A stretch of 55,460 nt of DNA from Rhodopirellula sp. Lineage in GTDB: Bacteria > Planctomycetota > Planctomycetia > Pirellulales > Pirellulaceae. How positions within the stretch are numbered: the stretch's first letter is position 1; every line of letters starts with the position of its first letter. The translations under genes and the position numbers were made by a program. Below, piece by piece: positions 8,952 through 17,481 of this stretch. Under the pieces are notes generated by a model that did no database searches, was not told the origin of the DNA, and was given only the letters and a program-made list of their open reading frames with translations. The stretch covers positions 23,815 to 79,274 of the forward strand of contig NZGD01000289.1 of assembly GCA_002690925.1 (NCBI GenBank), written 5' to 3'.

Positions 8952-9986
8952 TTAGTTCCCCATTAGCCAGCCATCAAGATTTTGGGAAATGAAGTGATCA
9001 TCCGTTTTTTGATCTGCTGTGACCCGATCCAGTTCGGACGATTGGCCGGGCGATAAGGTTTCCGTCGGGTCGAGGCAGCGGTTAGAAGGCAGTAGTCCTA
9101 CGCGTCTGAGCATCTCGTTGACACCGGGGACACAACCGGAGAATCCGTGGGCGGCATCGAAAATGGCTGCGTTGGCGTCGGTCAAAGAAGCGTTGGCGGT
9201 GAGCCAGTGGGAGGGAATTGTGTGCTGGTGTCTTACCTGTTTGATTTGCTCAAGCATGGCAGCGGCTTGTTGTGTCCAAACCGCCCATTGTCCAAGTAAT
9301 CCGCCTACGATCCATCTTTGCTGACCCTCGAAATGAAAAGGCGTTAACAGATCGTTGATAATGTTGTCGTCATTACCTGTGTATAACGCAATGTCATCAC
9401 GGCCAGACGCAATGACGGCGCGGACAACGTCCAGTGTTTGGTAGCGATTGAATGCGGCGATTTTGATGGCGACGACGTTTGGGATGTTACAGAAGTCCAA
9501 CCAGAATTGGTGCGAGTACAATCGACCACCAGCAGCGGGATGAAGATAGAAACCGAACACGGGAATGATGTCGGCGATGGTGTGGCAGTGTGTCAGTATC
9601 TCGCTTTCAGATTTTTCCCGGATAATGTTAGTGGTCAGCAAGCCCGCGTGGTATCCAATTGACTTTGCAAAGTGGGCCTCTTCAGATGCCTGCCGCGTAT
9701 CTCCGCAGATGCCAGCAATTTGAAGAAATGTTCGTCGATTGGTCTTCTGACGCTGTTTGATTGTTTCCGCAACACAGGAGAGAACTGGCTCGTAAAGATT
9801 ATGCTCTCGGATTGCAAATTGAGTCGTGTGGACTCCTACCGCTATCCCGCCGGCACCTGCGTCATAGTAGTATCGCGTGAGCGCACGTTGGTGCAGGGAT
9901 GACCATTGGCGGTCCTCTGTCAAAGCCAGGGGGCTCGCTGGGATGACGGTTCCTTCCTGAAGTTGTGCCTGCAATGAAGAGTCCAT
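8952..9986 (-). CDS. Dihydrodipicolinate synthase-family lyase (second, divergent)
   Basis: A 344-residue DapA-superfamily TIM barrel. Tyr147 in FGFYLHPAAGGR and the Schiff-base Lys175 in VVAIKIAAFN mark the active site; the usual GTTGE loop is replaced by GVHTTQF (51-57), so substrate handling differs from DapA. I place the start at the ATG of MDSSLQAQ, two bases after the stop of the epimerase gene. A longer frame beginning at 10070 would overlap that gene by 28 codons and adds non-family sequence. Close coupling suggests the two enzymes act in one sugar-acid or keto-acid pathway. It shares little sequence with the DapA-like protein at 4262. Confidence 0.78.
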   Translation of the reverse strand: MDSSLQAQLQEGTVIPASPLALTEDRQWSSLHQRALTRYYYDAGAGGIAVGVHTTQFAIREHNLYEPVLSCVAETIKQRQKTNRRTFLQIAGICGDTRQASEEAHFAKSIGYHAGLLTTNIIREKSESEILTHCHTIADIIPVFGFYLHPAAGGRLYSHQFWLDFCNIPNVVAIKIAAFNRYQTLDVVRAVIASGRDDIALYTGNDDNIINDLLTPFHFEGQQRWIVGGLLGQWAVWTQQAAAMLEQIKQVRHQHTIPSHWLTANASLTDANAAIFDAAHGFSGCVPGVNEMLRRVGLLPSNRCLDPTETLSPGQSSELDRVTADQKTDDHFISQNLDGWLMGN

Positions 9987-9988
9987 CG

Positions 9989-11014
9989 CTAGTAGTTTCC
10001 GTCCCGATTTTGGAAGTGTGTCGGTTTGTTTAACGTTGGGCCACCAGTCGAAATCCAGTCCGATGTCCAATCCATCATTTGTTCAATGCTGGTTGAAGGT
10101 TGTCCAAACATTTCACATGCTTTTGCATTGCTGCTAAGCCAGCAGTTTGGTGACTCGAGACCTGAAAATTTTGGGACGCGGTCGAGGCGTTTACCAAATC
10201 CGGTTGCGATGTCACGCACGCTGAGTATTTCGGAACCTGTGACATTGATAACCTGGGGTGGTGACTCGGTAAGGGTCGCTGCCTGAATGATTTGCTTGAT
10301 GGCATCGCCTTGCCAAATCACGTTGACATACCCCGTTTCAATATTGACGGGTCGATTTTCCCACACGTGCTGTGCAATGTCCAACAGTACTCCATACCGC
10401 AAGTCGATCGAATAATTCAGGCGGATGAGGCAGCATTTCGTGTGATGTGATAACGATCCATTCACGAAGGCAGTTTCGCGGTCAAGGCAAGATTGTGCGT
10501 ATTCACCAGGTGGGTCAGTCGGATCGGTTTCTCTTGAACCACCGCTGGATTGATCGGCAAACGAATAAACACAGCCAGTGGACATGGCGACGATCGCTGA
10601 GTCGGAAAAATGTCCGGCGATCAATTTGGGCATCTCCGAGTTCATTTTCGTTAGTAACTCGGGGTTGTCTGCCGTTCCAAATTTCACTCCGGCAAGAAAA
10701 AAAACAAAAGGCGTTGTGGGGATGGAGCGTACCTGTGGCCCTTGACTCAAATCCGCGGTGTGCGTGGCGATTCCCGCTTGCTGAAACGGTTGCTCTGCCC
10801 CGACACTAGAGAATCGAGACACTGCCAAGAGTTGGTCTTTGCGCCCCAGTTCATCGAGTGCTCGTTGCAGCATGCGACACAGGTGAAACCCCATCTTCCC
10901 GCCAGCACCAAGAACCGTGATGCGGCCCGGGCACCTGCGAAGCGTTTCTTTCACCCGCTCGCAGGGGCGTGTGATCATTTCGTCCAGCTGTGCTACGGTG
11001 GAAATCGTTGTCAT
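9989..11014 (-). CDS. NAD(P)-dependent epimerase/dehydratase (extended SDR)
   Basis: A 341-residue Rossmann protein. The nucleotide-binding glycine motif is ITVLGAGGKMGFHL near residue 32. A VAMSTGCVYSF strand follows, the position where SDR epimerases carry the catalytic Ser/Thr, and an EYAQSCLDRE segment resembles a degenerate YxxxK with Gln-Ser-Cys instead of Lys, so catalysis is uncertain. The start chosen is ATG 11014 (MTTISTVAQ); a longer frame from 11050 adds 12 residues without support. The stop is two bases before the downstream DapA-like gene, implying translational coupling. Confidence 0.75.
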   Translation of the reverse strand: MTTISTVAQLDEMITRPCERVKETLRRCPGRITVLGAGGKMGFHLCRMLQRALDELGRKDQLLAVSRFSSVGAEQPFQQAGIATHTADLSQGPQVRSIPTTPFVFFLAGVKFGTADNPELLTKMNSEMPKLIAGHFSDSAIVAMSTGCVYSFADQSSGGSRETDPTDPPGEYAQSCLDRETAFVNGSLSHHTKCCLIRLNYSIDLRYGVLLDIAQHVWENRPVNIETGYVNVIWQGDAIKQIIQAATLTESPPQVINVTGSEILSVRDIATGFGKRLDRVPKFSGLESPNCWLSSNAKACEMFGQPSTSIEQMMDWTSDWISTGGPTLNKPTHFQNRDGNY

Positions 11015-11262
11015 GACTGAGTTTGGGATTCTTTTGTCAAAAGCCAGCAAATTGTCCGTAATCCCAGCGAAATGCGGTTCTTGCTATGCGAGAGCTTTCT
11101 GCGGACCATGGACATGAAAGCTTGCCAAATAATCTGTCCGGTGGCTATACTGTTAGACCGGAATGCGTCGCTTTGTCGTGTGCGAAGCGGCGTTTTCACC
11201 CACCTTATGCAGTCGTTTGACTCTCCCTCACCCTTTCGAACTCCAACTAGGCGTCACTGCTC

Positions 11263-12606
11263 ATGTTGTCGATTCTTGGCCCAAAGAGCCGTTGCTGTGA
11301 TGGTATCTCGCGTCGTGGTTTCATGAAAATTGGAGGTTTGTCGTTTGGTGCAGGTGGATTCACCTTGGCTGACCTGATGCGAGCCGAAGCTGCCGCCGGA
11401 AAGGGCAGTTCCCATAAGGCGGTGATCAACATTTTTCTTGGTGGAGGGCCGCCACATCAAGACATGTGGGAAATCAAGACTGAGGCTCCCTCGGAAGTTC
11501 GAGGCGAGTTCAAACCGATCAAGACGAATGTGCCGGGGATAGAGATCTGTGAAGTATTCCCGCAGTTGGCGGCGAAAATGGATCAGGCGGCGGTGCTCCG
11601 TAGTGTGGTTGGTTGCGCTGGTGGTCACGACGCCTTTCAGTGCCTGACTGGCTGGAATAACAAAGACTTGAAAAGTATTGGCGGACGTCCTGCGATTGGG
11701 TCGGCAGTCTCCAAGCTGTTTGGCCCTGTTGATGCTTCGGTACCTCCCAACATCGGGCTCGCAAAGCCAACAAAGCATGTGCCGTGGTCCGACTCTGGGC
11801 ACCCGGGTTTCTTGGGTGCGGCCTATACGCCTTTCAAGCCTGATGGGCCAGGGATGAAAAACATGACGCTCAACGGAATCACCATCGAGCGTTTGAATGA
11901 TCGTCGCAACTTGCTCAGTAGTCTCGACTCAATGCGTCGAGACATTGACATTTCCGGTGCTATGGCTGGCATGGATGTCTTTGGACAGAGGGCTCTTGAT
12001 GTGCTCACTAGTAGCAAGTTGCTTGATGCATTGGACCTCACCAAAGAGGACCCGAAAATTGTAGAGCGCTACGGAGATGGGAAACCCTATCAATATCAAT
12101 ATGATGGAGCGCCCACGTGCAATGAGCAACTGTTGATGGCTCGGCGGCTGATCGAGGCTGGTGTGCGGGTTGTAAGTTTGAGCTATGGTCGCTGGGACAG
12201 TCACAGCGCGAACTTCGATCTGGTTCGGGATCATGGTGGGAAGTTGGATCAATGTCTTAGCGCGTTAATCGAAGATCTTGAACAGCGTGGTATGCTCGAT
12301 GATGTGACCATCGTGGTCTGGGGCGAGTTTGGTCGCACACCAAAAATTAACGACAAGGCAGGCCGTGATCATTGGAATAAGGTCAGTTGTGCCTACTTGG
12401 CTGGCGGAGGCATGCGCACGGGGCAGGCAATCGGGGCTACGAATCGGTTGGGGGAAGAGGCTGCCGAACGACCGGTGCACATGCAGGAGGGGATGGCGAC
12501 GCTCTACCATAATCTCGGAATTGATACCGCGACGGTCACCATCCCAGATCCAACGGGGCGTCCTCAGTACCTTGTTGACCATGAACCGATTCGTGAGTTG
12601 ATTTAG
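11263..12606 (+). CDS. DUF1501 protein, Tat-exported (sulfatase/phosphatase-like fold)
   Basis: A 447-residue DUF1501 protein. The N-terminus carries a twin-arginine signal, SRRGFMKIGG (17-26), with a short hydrophobic region, so export in a folded state is expected. Core motifs are FLGGGPPHQDMWEIK, GCAGGHDAFQCLTGW, DSHSANFDLVRDHG and VVWGEFGRTPKIN...GRDHW, the metal-ligand-like pattern of alkaline phosphatase/sulfatase folds. No catalysed reaction is established for DUF1501. It opens a four-gene cluster with DUF1549/DUF1553, PPC and cytochrome-WD40 proteins, the characteristic planctomycete association. Confidence 0.92.
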   Translation: MLSILGPKSRCCDGISRRGFMKIGGLSFGAGGFTLADLMRAEAAAGKGSSHKAVINIFLGGGPPHQDMWEIKTEAPSEVRGEFKPIKTNVPGIEICEVFPQLAAKMDQAAVLRSVVGCAGGHDAFQCLTGWNNKDLKSIGGRPAIGSAVSKLFGPVDASVPPNIGLAKPTKHVPWSDSGHPGFLGAAYTPFKPDGPGMKNMTLNGITIERLNDRRNLLSSLDSMRRDIDISGAMAGMDVFGQRALDVLTSSKLLDALDLTKEDPKIVERYGDGKPYQYQYDGAPTCNEQLLMARRLIEAGVRVVSLSYGRWDSHSANFDLVRDHGGKLDQCLSALIEDLEQRGMLDDVTIVVWGEFGRTPKINDKAGRDHWNKVSCAYLAGGGMRTGQAIGATNRLGEEAAERPVHMQEGMATLYHNLGIDTATVTIPDPTGRPQYLVDHEPIRELI

Positions 12607-12655
12607 TGCGTTCCAACAAACTGTTGTGTGTTCAAATAAAAAAGGCGAGCGTTTG

Positions 12656-15292
12656 ATGGAATTAGTTTCCCCTAGGAACGTGAAGGCACGAAAGCGTCAG
12701 GTGCTTCCAGTCTTGCGCCGACTTTGTCTCATCGTCAGGGCCATGCAACGACCGGGGCTGAACACTCGCCTATTCCACTTGATCGCGGCGATCTTTCTGG
12801 CCTTTGGGCTACCCAACACTGGGCTGACCAGAGTTTGGGCGGCTGACACGGCGGCTACGACAGAGGCAGAATCGCGAGAATCAAGTGCGCTAGTGGATTC
12901 GCCTGCCATGCCGACCCTCATGTTTGATAATGTCAAGCCAGGAGACGGTTTCACGTTATCAGGCTTGGACGCTCGATTGCAACTCGTGGTTTCTCTGCAG
13001 TTGGCCGGCCAATTGTGCAGCGATGTGACTCACTTGGTGACGTTTCGCGTGGACCAAACTGCCGTCGTTCGGGTGAGCGATGCGATGCTCATTCCGCTGC
13101 GGGATGGAGAAGCTACGGTCACAGCCGAGCATGCGAATGGTCTAGCCGTTGAGTTGCAGGTTCGTGTTGAGAATACAGGTAACGAAGCTGCTATTAGCTT
13201 CCCCGGACGTGTCGTGCCTATCTTCACGAAACTGGGCTGCAACGGTGGAGGTTGTCATGGCAAACTTGCTGGGCAGAATGGATTCAAACTTTCTTTACTT
13301 GGTTTCGAGCCGAGAGAAGATTATGAGCATTTGGTTCGAGAGTCGCGCGGACGCAGGCTCTCACCGGCGTCACCTGATCAAAGTTTGTTACTGCAGAAAT
13401 CAGTAAACACCTCGCCGCATGGTGGCGGTAAACGCCTTGACGTCGAAAGTCATGAATATCGTATTTTGTCGCGTTGGATATCTCAGGGCATGCCCTACGG
13501 AAGTGATGATGAACCACAGGTGGTTTCCATTGAGGTCATGCCAGAGCATCGGCGTTTGAGTTCCGAATCCAGTCAGCAGCTATCTGTAATGGCAACCTAT
13601 TCAGATGGCAGCGTGGAGGACGTGACGCGGGCTGCGGTGTATGAGTCGAATGATTCTGAGATGGCTGATTGCAATGAAAAGGGGCTTGTGCAGCTTAAAG
13701 ATCTCGTGGGTGATGTCGCGGTCATGGCACGCTACCAAGGACATGTTACGGTGTTCCGCGCTGATATCCCTGTGTCTGATTCAACCATCACTGAAGATGC
13801 ATTTCCTGAGCATCCTGAGAATCCTGTTGACCGTCATGTGTTCGCTAAATTGAACTCTTTGGGAATTGGACTCTCACCGGTTTGCGAAGATTTTACTTTT
13901 TTGCGTCGAGTGACATTGGATCTTGCCGGGCGGGCACCGCATGTGTCAGAGATCGTTGAGTTCCAGAAAGATACATCACCTAACAAACGTGAGCAGGTCA
14001 TCGATCGCCTGTTGGCAAGTGAAGACCACGCTGAGTTCTTTGCTGGGAAATGGAATACCATTTTGCGCAATCGGCGGACTGGAGGAGCGTTGCGATTTGC
14101 GAATGTAGCCTTCCACCAGTGGATTAAGGAAAGCATTACGGCGAACAAACCGTATGACCAATTTGTGCGTGAGATCATTACGGCGTCCGGCAGTGTAGCG
14201 AGTCACCCGCCGGTGGTATGGTATCAGCAAGTTACTGATACGAATCAGCGAATTGAGGATGCTGCCCAGTTATTTCTGGGGCAGCGGATCCAGTGTGCCC
14301 GATGCCATCATCACCCTTACGAAAAATGGAGTCAGGCCGACTATGCTCAGTTATCAGCGTTTTTTACAACGGTGTCAAAAAAGACTGGGCGTGATCCGCT
14401 GGAGCCTGTCGTTTTCGCGAAGCTGGGGGGATCATCTGCAAGGCACCCCAAAACCGGCCAAACATTGAAACCGGCAGGTCTGGATGCGAAGGAGGTTGCG
14501 ATTGGTGCACAGGATGATCCTCGCACACATTTTGCTGACTGGATGACCGACACAAGCAATCCCTTCTTTGCGAAAGCTCTTGCCAACCGATACTGGAAGC
14601 ACTTCATGGGGCGTGGATTGGTTGAACCTGAAGATGATTTGCGGGTCACCAATCCTCCATCCAATCCAGAGCTACTTGATGGGTTGGCAAAATCATTCAT
14701 TGAGTCCGGTTATGACCTTAAGGCGTTGAGCCGCTTAATCGTGACCTCGAGATGTTATCAGTCTGACAGTGACGCATTGCCTGAGAATATCGGTGATAAA
14801 CGCAGTTACTCACGCTACTATCCGAAACGTCTTCAAGCCGAGGTTTTACTGGATTCGATCGATCGCTTGACACTCAGTCCCACTAAGTTTGCTGGTATGC
14901 CGGCAGGCATTCGGGCCGTTGCTTTGCCAGATACTGGTTTTTCTTCCTATTTTTTGACTGTGTTTGGGAGGCCAGAGTCGACGACCGCCTGCGAGTGCGA
15001 AAGATCGCAGGAAGCTAATCTTTCCCAGAGTTTGCATTTGTTGAATTCTGAGGAAATACAAAGCAAATTAGCGGGGGATCAGGGGCGGGCGGCACTGCTA
15101 GCAGCGGACGCTGAACGCTCCGATGAAGAAAAAATACGAGAGTTGTATTCGATCGCGTTCAGTCGCAATCCTGATGATCGGGAATTGAAAGCGACGCTCA
15201 CTTACGTTGCAGGAAAGGAGGACCGACGTGAAGCGTTCGAAGATGTGCTGTGGTCACTGATTAACTCAAAAGAATTCCTGTTCAATCACTGA
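12656..15292 (+). CDS. Big2-CX4CH-DUF1549-DUF1553 secreted protein
   Basis: An 878-residue exported protein. After a basic leader and a hydrophobic segment (about 42-61, ending near VWA), an Ig-like Big2 domain (about 80-175) is followed by KLGCNGGGCHGK, where Cys195, Cys200 and His201 make a CX4CH heme-like motif. A second Big2-like module (about 290-380), DUF1549 (about 385-560, containing CARCHHHPYEKW with Cys547, Cys550, His551) and DUF1553 (about 640-870) follow. I start at ATG 12656, preceded by AAAGGCGAG; a GTG at 12626 opens the same frame. It sits 49 bases after DUF1501. Function unknown; proposed roles are extracellular redox or polymer breakdown. Confidence 0.88.
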   Translation: MELVSPRNVKARKRQVLPVLRRLCLIVRAMQRPGLNTRLFHLIAAIFLAFGLPNTGLTRVWAADTAATTEAESRESSALVDSPAMPTLMFDNVKPGDGFTLSGLDARLQLVVSLQLAGQLCSDVTHLVTFRVDQTAVVRVSDAMLIPLRDGEATVTAEHANGLAVELQVRVENTGNEAAISFPGRVVPIFTKLGCNGGGCHGKLAGQNGFKLSLLGFEPREDYEHLVRESRGRRLSPASPDQSLLLQKSVNTSPHGGGKRLDVESHEYRILSRWISQGMPYGSDDEPQVVSIEVMPEHRRLSSESSQQLSVMATYSDGSVEDVTRAAVYESNDSEMADCNEKGLVQLKDLVGDVAVMARYQGHVTVFRADIPVSDSTITEDAFPEHPENPVDRHVFAKLNSLGIGLSPVCEDFTFLRRVTLDLAGRAPHVSEIVEFQKDTSPNKREQVIDRLLASEDHAEFFAGKWNTILRNRRTGGALRFANVAFHQWIKESITANKPYDQFVREIITASGSVASHPPVVWYQQVTDTNQRIEDAAQLFLGQRIQCARCHHHPYEKWSQADYAQLSAFFTTVSKKTGRDPLEPVVFAKLGGSSARHPKTGQTLKPAGLDAKEVAIGAQDDPRTHFADWMTDTSNPFFAKALANRYWKHFMGRGLVEPEDDLRVTNPPSNPELLDGLAKSFIESGYDLKALSRLIVTSRCYQSDSDALPENIGDKRSYSRYYPKRLQAEVLLDSIDRLTLSPTKFAGMPAGIRAVALPDTGFSSYFLTVFGRPESTTACECERSQEANLSQSLHLLNSEEIQSKLAGDQGRAALLAADAERSDEEKIRELYSIAFSRNPDDRELKATLTYVAGKEDRREAFEDVLWSLINSKEFLFNH

Positions 15293-15300
15293 GGTGTGCG

Positions 15301-17481
15301 ATTAACGGTCAACGAAAGCGATGCTTCAATCTTTGCTCGCTAGTCGCATTTGCCGCTGTTTTTGCTGGGCCCATAAACGCACAGTTTCATGTTTGTGAGC
15401 TGCGCGCGCTGTCGCGTACCGGTGGCCAGCAGGGGACAGACTTTGATCTGGATGTCGTCGCCGGGGATCGCTTGGATGAGGCTGATGCCCTTGTGTTTTC
15501 AAATCCCGGTATCACGGCTAAGCAACGCACGATTGCAGCCTTGCCGTTTTCAGATTCGCCGCTTGGACTTTCTGGAAAGTTTCGGGTCCACGTGGATCCG
15601 TCTGTTCCGCCTGGCGCTTACGAAGTTCGGGTTTCAGGGCGACATGGCCTCTCGAACCCACGGGTTTTTATTGTGACCTCAGCGGCAAGTCAATTGTTAT
15701 CAACAGTCAGTCACAATCCGCAGGTCCCAACCGAATTGTCGGTGGGGCAATTTGTGAATGCGTCTTGCACCACGGAACAGCGAGACTGGTTTCGCTTTGA
15801 ATTAAGTGAAACGACTGATGTTCGTCTCTGTTTGCTCGCGGGGCGAGTTGATTCTCGAATGATTGGCCTGCTTAAGGTGCTTGACTCTGAGGGGCGTGCA
15901 TTAGCTGTCGCCCGCGGTTCAGATGAGTTGGATCCGACAATCAATCTAGCCAAGTTACCTGCAGGAAAGTACTCGGTCATGGTTCATGATTTTTTGTACC
16001 GGGGCGGCAGTGAGTATCCCTATCAGTTGGTCGTTGCTGTAGGGCCCGGAGATGCAAAATTCGAATCGAGTGTGTTTGATTTTGAAAGCAGCTTGGTTGA
16101 ACAAGTGCCAGGGCGGTTGCCAGTTCATGTGAATCCCTCAGCGATTACTCTTGAAAGTGGCAATGTGAGCTTGTTGAATGCCAGTCAGCCCAATGCGATT
16201 CAAGAAGTCGAACTGCCCTCCAAAGATTCATGGTGGTTTCCTGCCGATCAAAGTGGTCAGGTGTTCCAGTTCGCGGCAAAGAAAGGTGAGCAGATTTCTG
16301 TTGAGATAGTCTCCGGTCGTGTGGGGCAGCCATCAGATGCAAAGTTGTTCGTGCAGCGGATTGAACCAGAACAGGATGCCGAGTCAAAGTATCATTCGGT
16401 TGCACAGGCAGATGACAGTTTCGCTCTGGGAAGTGAACCACTGAGTCTGTTGACTAAGGATCCTGTTGTCTTGTGGACGGCGACTCACGACGCAAATTAT
16501 CGTTTGCTAGTGCATGACATGGATGTGGGGAAAATGTTGTCGCAACGGCAAGCATTCCAACTTAATATTGGCAAGCCAGTACCTCGCTTTGATCTTGTGG
16601 CCTTCGCAGCATTTCCGAATAAAGATGTGAAGCAGTGTCGAGGATTTGGTTCCAAATTGTTTCGAGGAGGGGCCGAGGCAATTCACGTGATTGCAGCACG
16701 ACGTGATGGCTGGGTTGGCCCGATCAAAGTTACTTTGGAAGGTTTGCCGCCGGGCGTGACTGCACCCGAGGTCGTGATGGCGGCGAACCAGCATGAGGCA
16801 CAGATCACTCTTGAAGCCTCGGAGGATTCCAAGGCAGCTGATTTCACTGTAATGGTGATTGGTTCAAGTGATGATGGAAAGATAAGGGTGGCGGCTACTC
16901 CCATCACTCAAGTCTGGGGTCGGGGAGCCGGGCGAGATTTCGTTCGGTCACGGATCAGTGCGGATCTGGCGTTTCATGTTTCTGACCGTGATATAGCTCC
17001 GATTAGCATTCGAAGCGACGATGCTAAGATAGCTCAAGTCAAAAAAACGGAAACGGTGAGCATTCCCATATCCATCGTCCGCCGAGGCGGTGGTTCCGAG
17101 CCATGCGTGCTGCGAGCCCGCAATTTACCGCCTGGAGTGAAAGTCGCCGATGTAACGGTGGCAAAGGACAAGAATCAGGGGGAATTGAAAGTCAGTGTTT
17201 CTGACAAAGCTTTGCCAGGAACTTATTCGCTCTGGCTGCAAGTGGAAACTAAACTCAAGGTAACGCCAAACGCTCAGGCGCTCGAACGCGCTCAGGCATA
17301 TCGTAAACGCCTTCAAAGTCTCCATGATGATCCGACCCAGGCAGCCCGACTGGACTCTATCAAGGCAGCAATCATCGCTGCTGATAAGAGAGTTGAAGCC
17401 GCCAAAGCCGGGGCAAAAGAACAGCAGTTGACGGTTTATATTCCCTCCCCAAATCTGACTATTCAGGTCGTTGATCCATGA
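15301..17481 (+). CDS. Secreted PPC-domain protein, probable non-canonical ATT start
   Basis: About 726 residues. The frame contains a clear signal peptide, RKRCFNLCSLVAFAAVFAG then PINAQ, followed by LSRTGGQQGTDFDL and GLSNPRVFIV, the conserved N-terminal region of planctomycete pre-peptidase C-terminal domain proteins; a PPC-like beta domain (VRLCLLAGRVDS...LPAGKYSVMVHD) and Ig-like modules follow. The first ATG/GTG/TTG in frame is TTG 15472, which would delete the signal peptide. Upstream, a stop at 15262 limits the frame and only CTG 15289 or ATT 15301 remain. ATT is preceded by GAGGTG four bases away, so I prefer it; a single-base sequencing error is the alternative. The 3' end overlaps the next gene by four bases (ATGA). 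Confidence 0.75.
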   Translation: MNGQRKRCFNLCSLVAFAAVFAGPINAQFHVCELRALSRTGGQQGTDFDLDVVAGDRLDEADALVFSNPGITAKQRTIAALPFSDSPLGLSGKFRVHVDPSVPPGAYEVRVSGRHGLSNPRVFIVTSAASQLLSTVSHNPQVPTELSVGQFVNASCTTEQRDWFRFELSETTDVRLCLLAGRVDSRMIGLLKVLDSEGRALAVARGSDELDPTINLAKLPAGKYSVMVHDFLYRGGSEYPYQLVVAVGPGDAKFESSVFDFESSLVEQVPGRLPVHVNPSAITLESGNVSLLNASQPNAIQEVELPSKDSWWFPADQSGQVFQFAAKKGEQISVEIVSGRVGQPSDAKLFVQRIEPEQDAESKYHSVAQADDSFALGSEPLSLLTKDPVVLWTATHDANYRLLVHDMDVGKMLSQRQAFQLNIGKPVPRFDLVAFAAFPNKDVKQCRGFGSKLFRGGAEAIHVIAARRDGWVGPIKVTLEGLPPGVTAPEVVMAANQHEAQITLEASEDSKAADFTVMVIGSSDDGKIRVAATPITQVWGRGAGRDFVRSRISADLAFHVSDRDIAPISIRSDDAKIAQVKKTETVSIPISIVRRGGGSEPCVLRARNLPPGVKVADVTVAKDKNQGELKVSVSDKALPGTYSLWLQVETKLKVTPNAQALERAQAYRKRLQSLHDDPTQAARLDSIKAAIIAADKRVEAAKAGAKEQQLTVYIPSPNLTIQVVDP

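Noticed and set aside
15472..17481. TTG 15472 as the start of the PPC gene
   Set aside because: It removes a clear signal peptide and conserved N-terminal family sequence encoded in the same open frame upstream.
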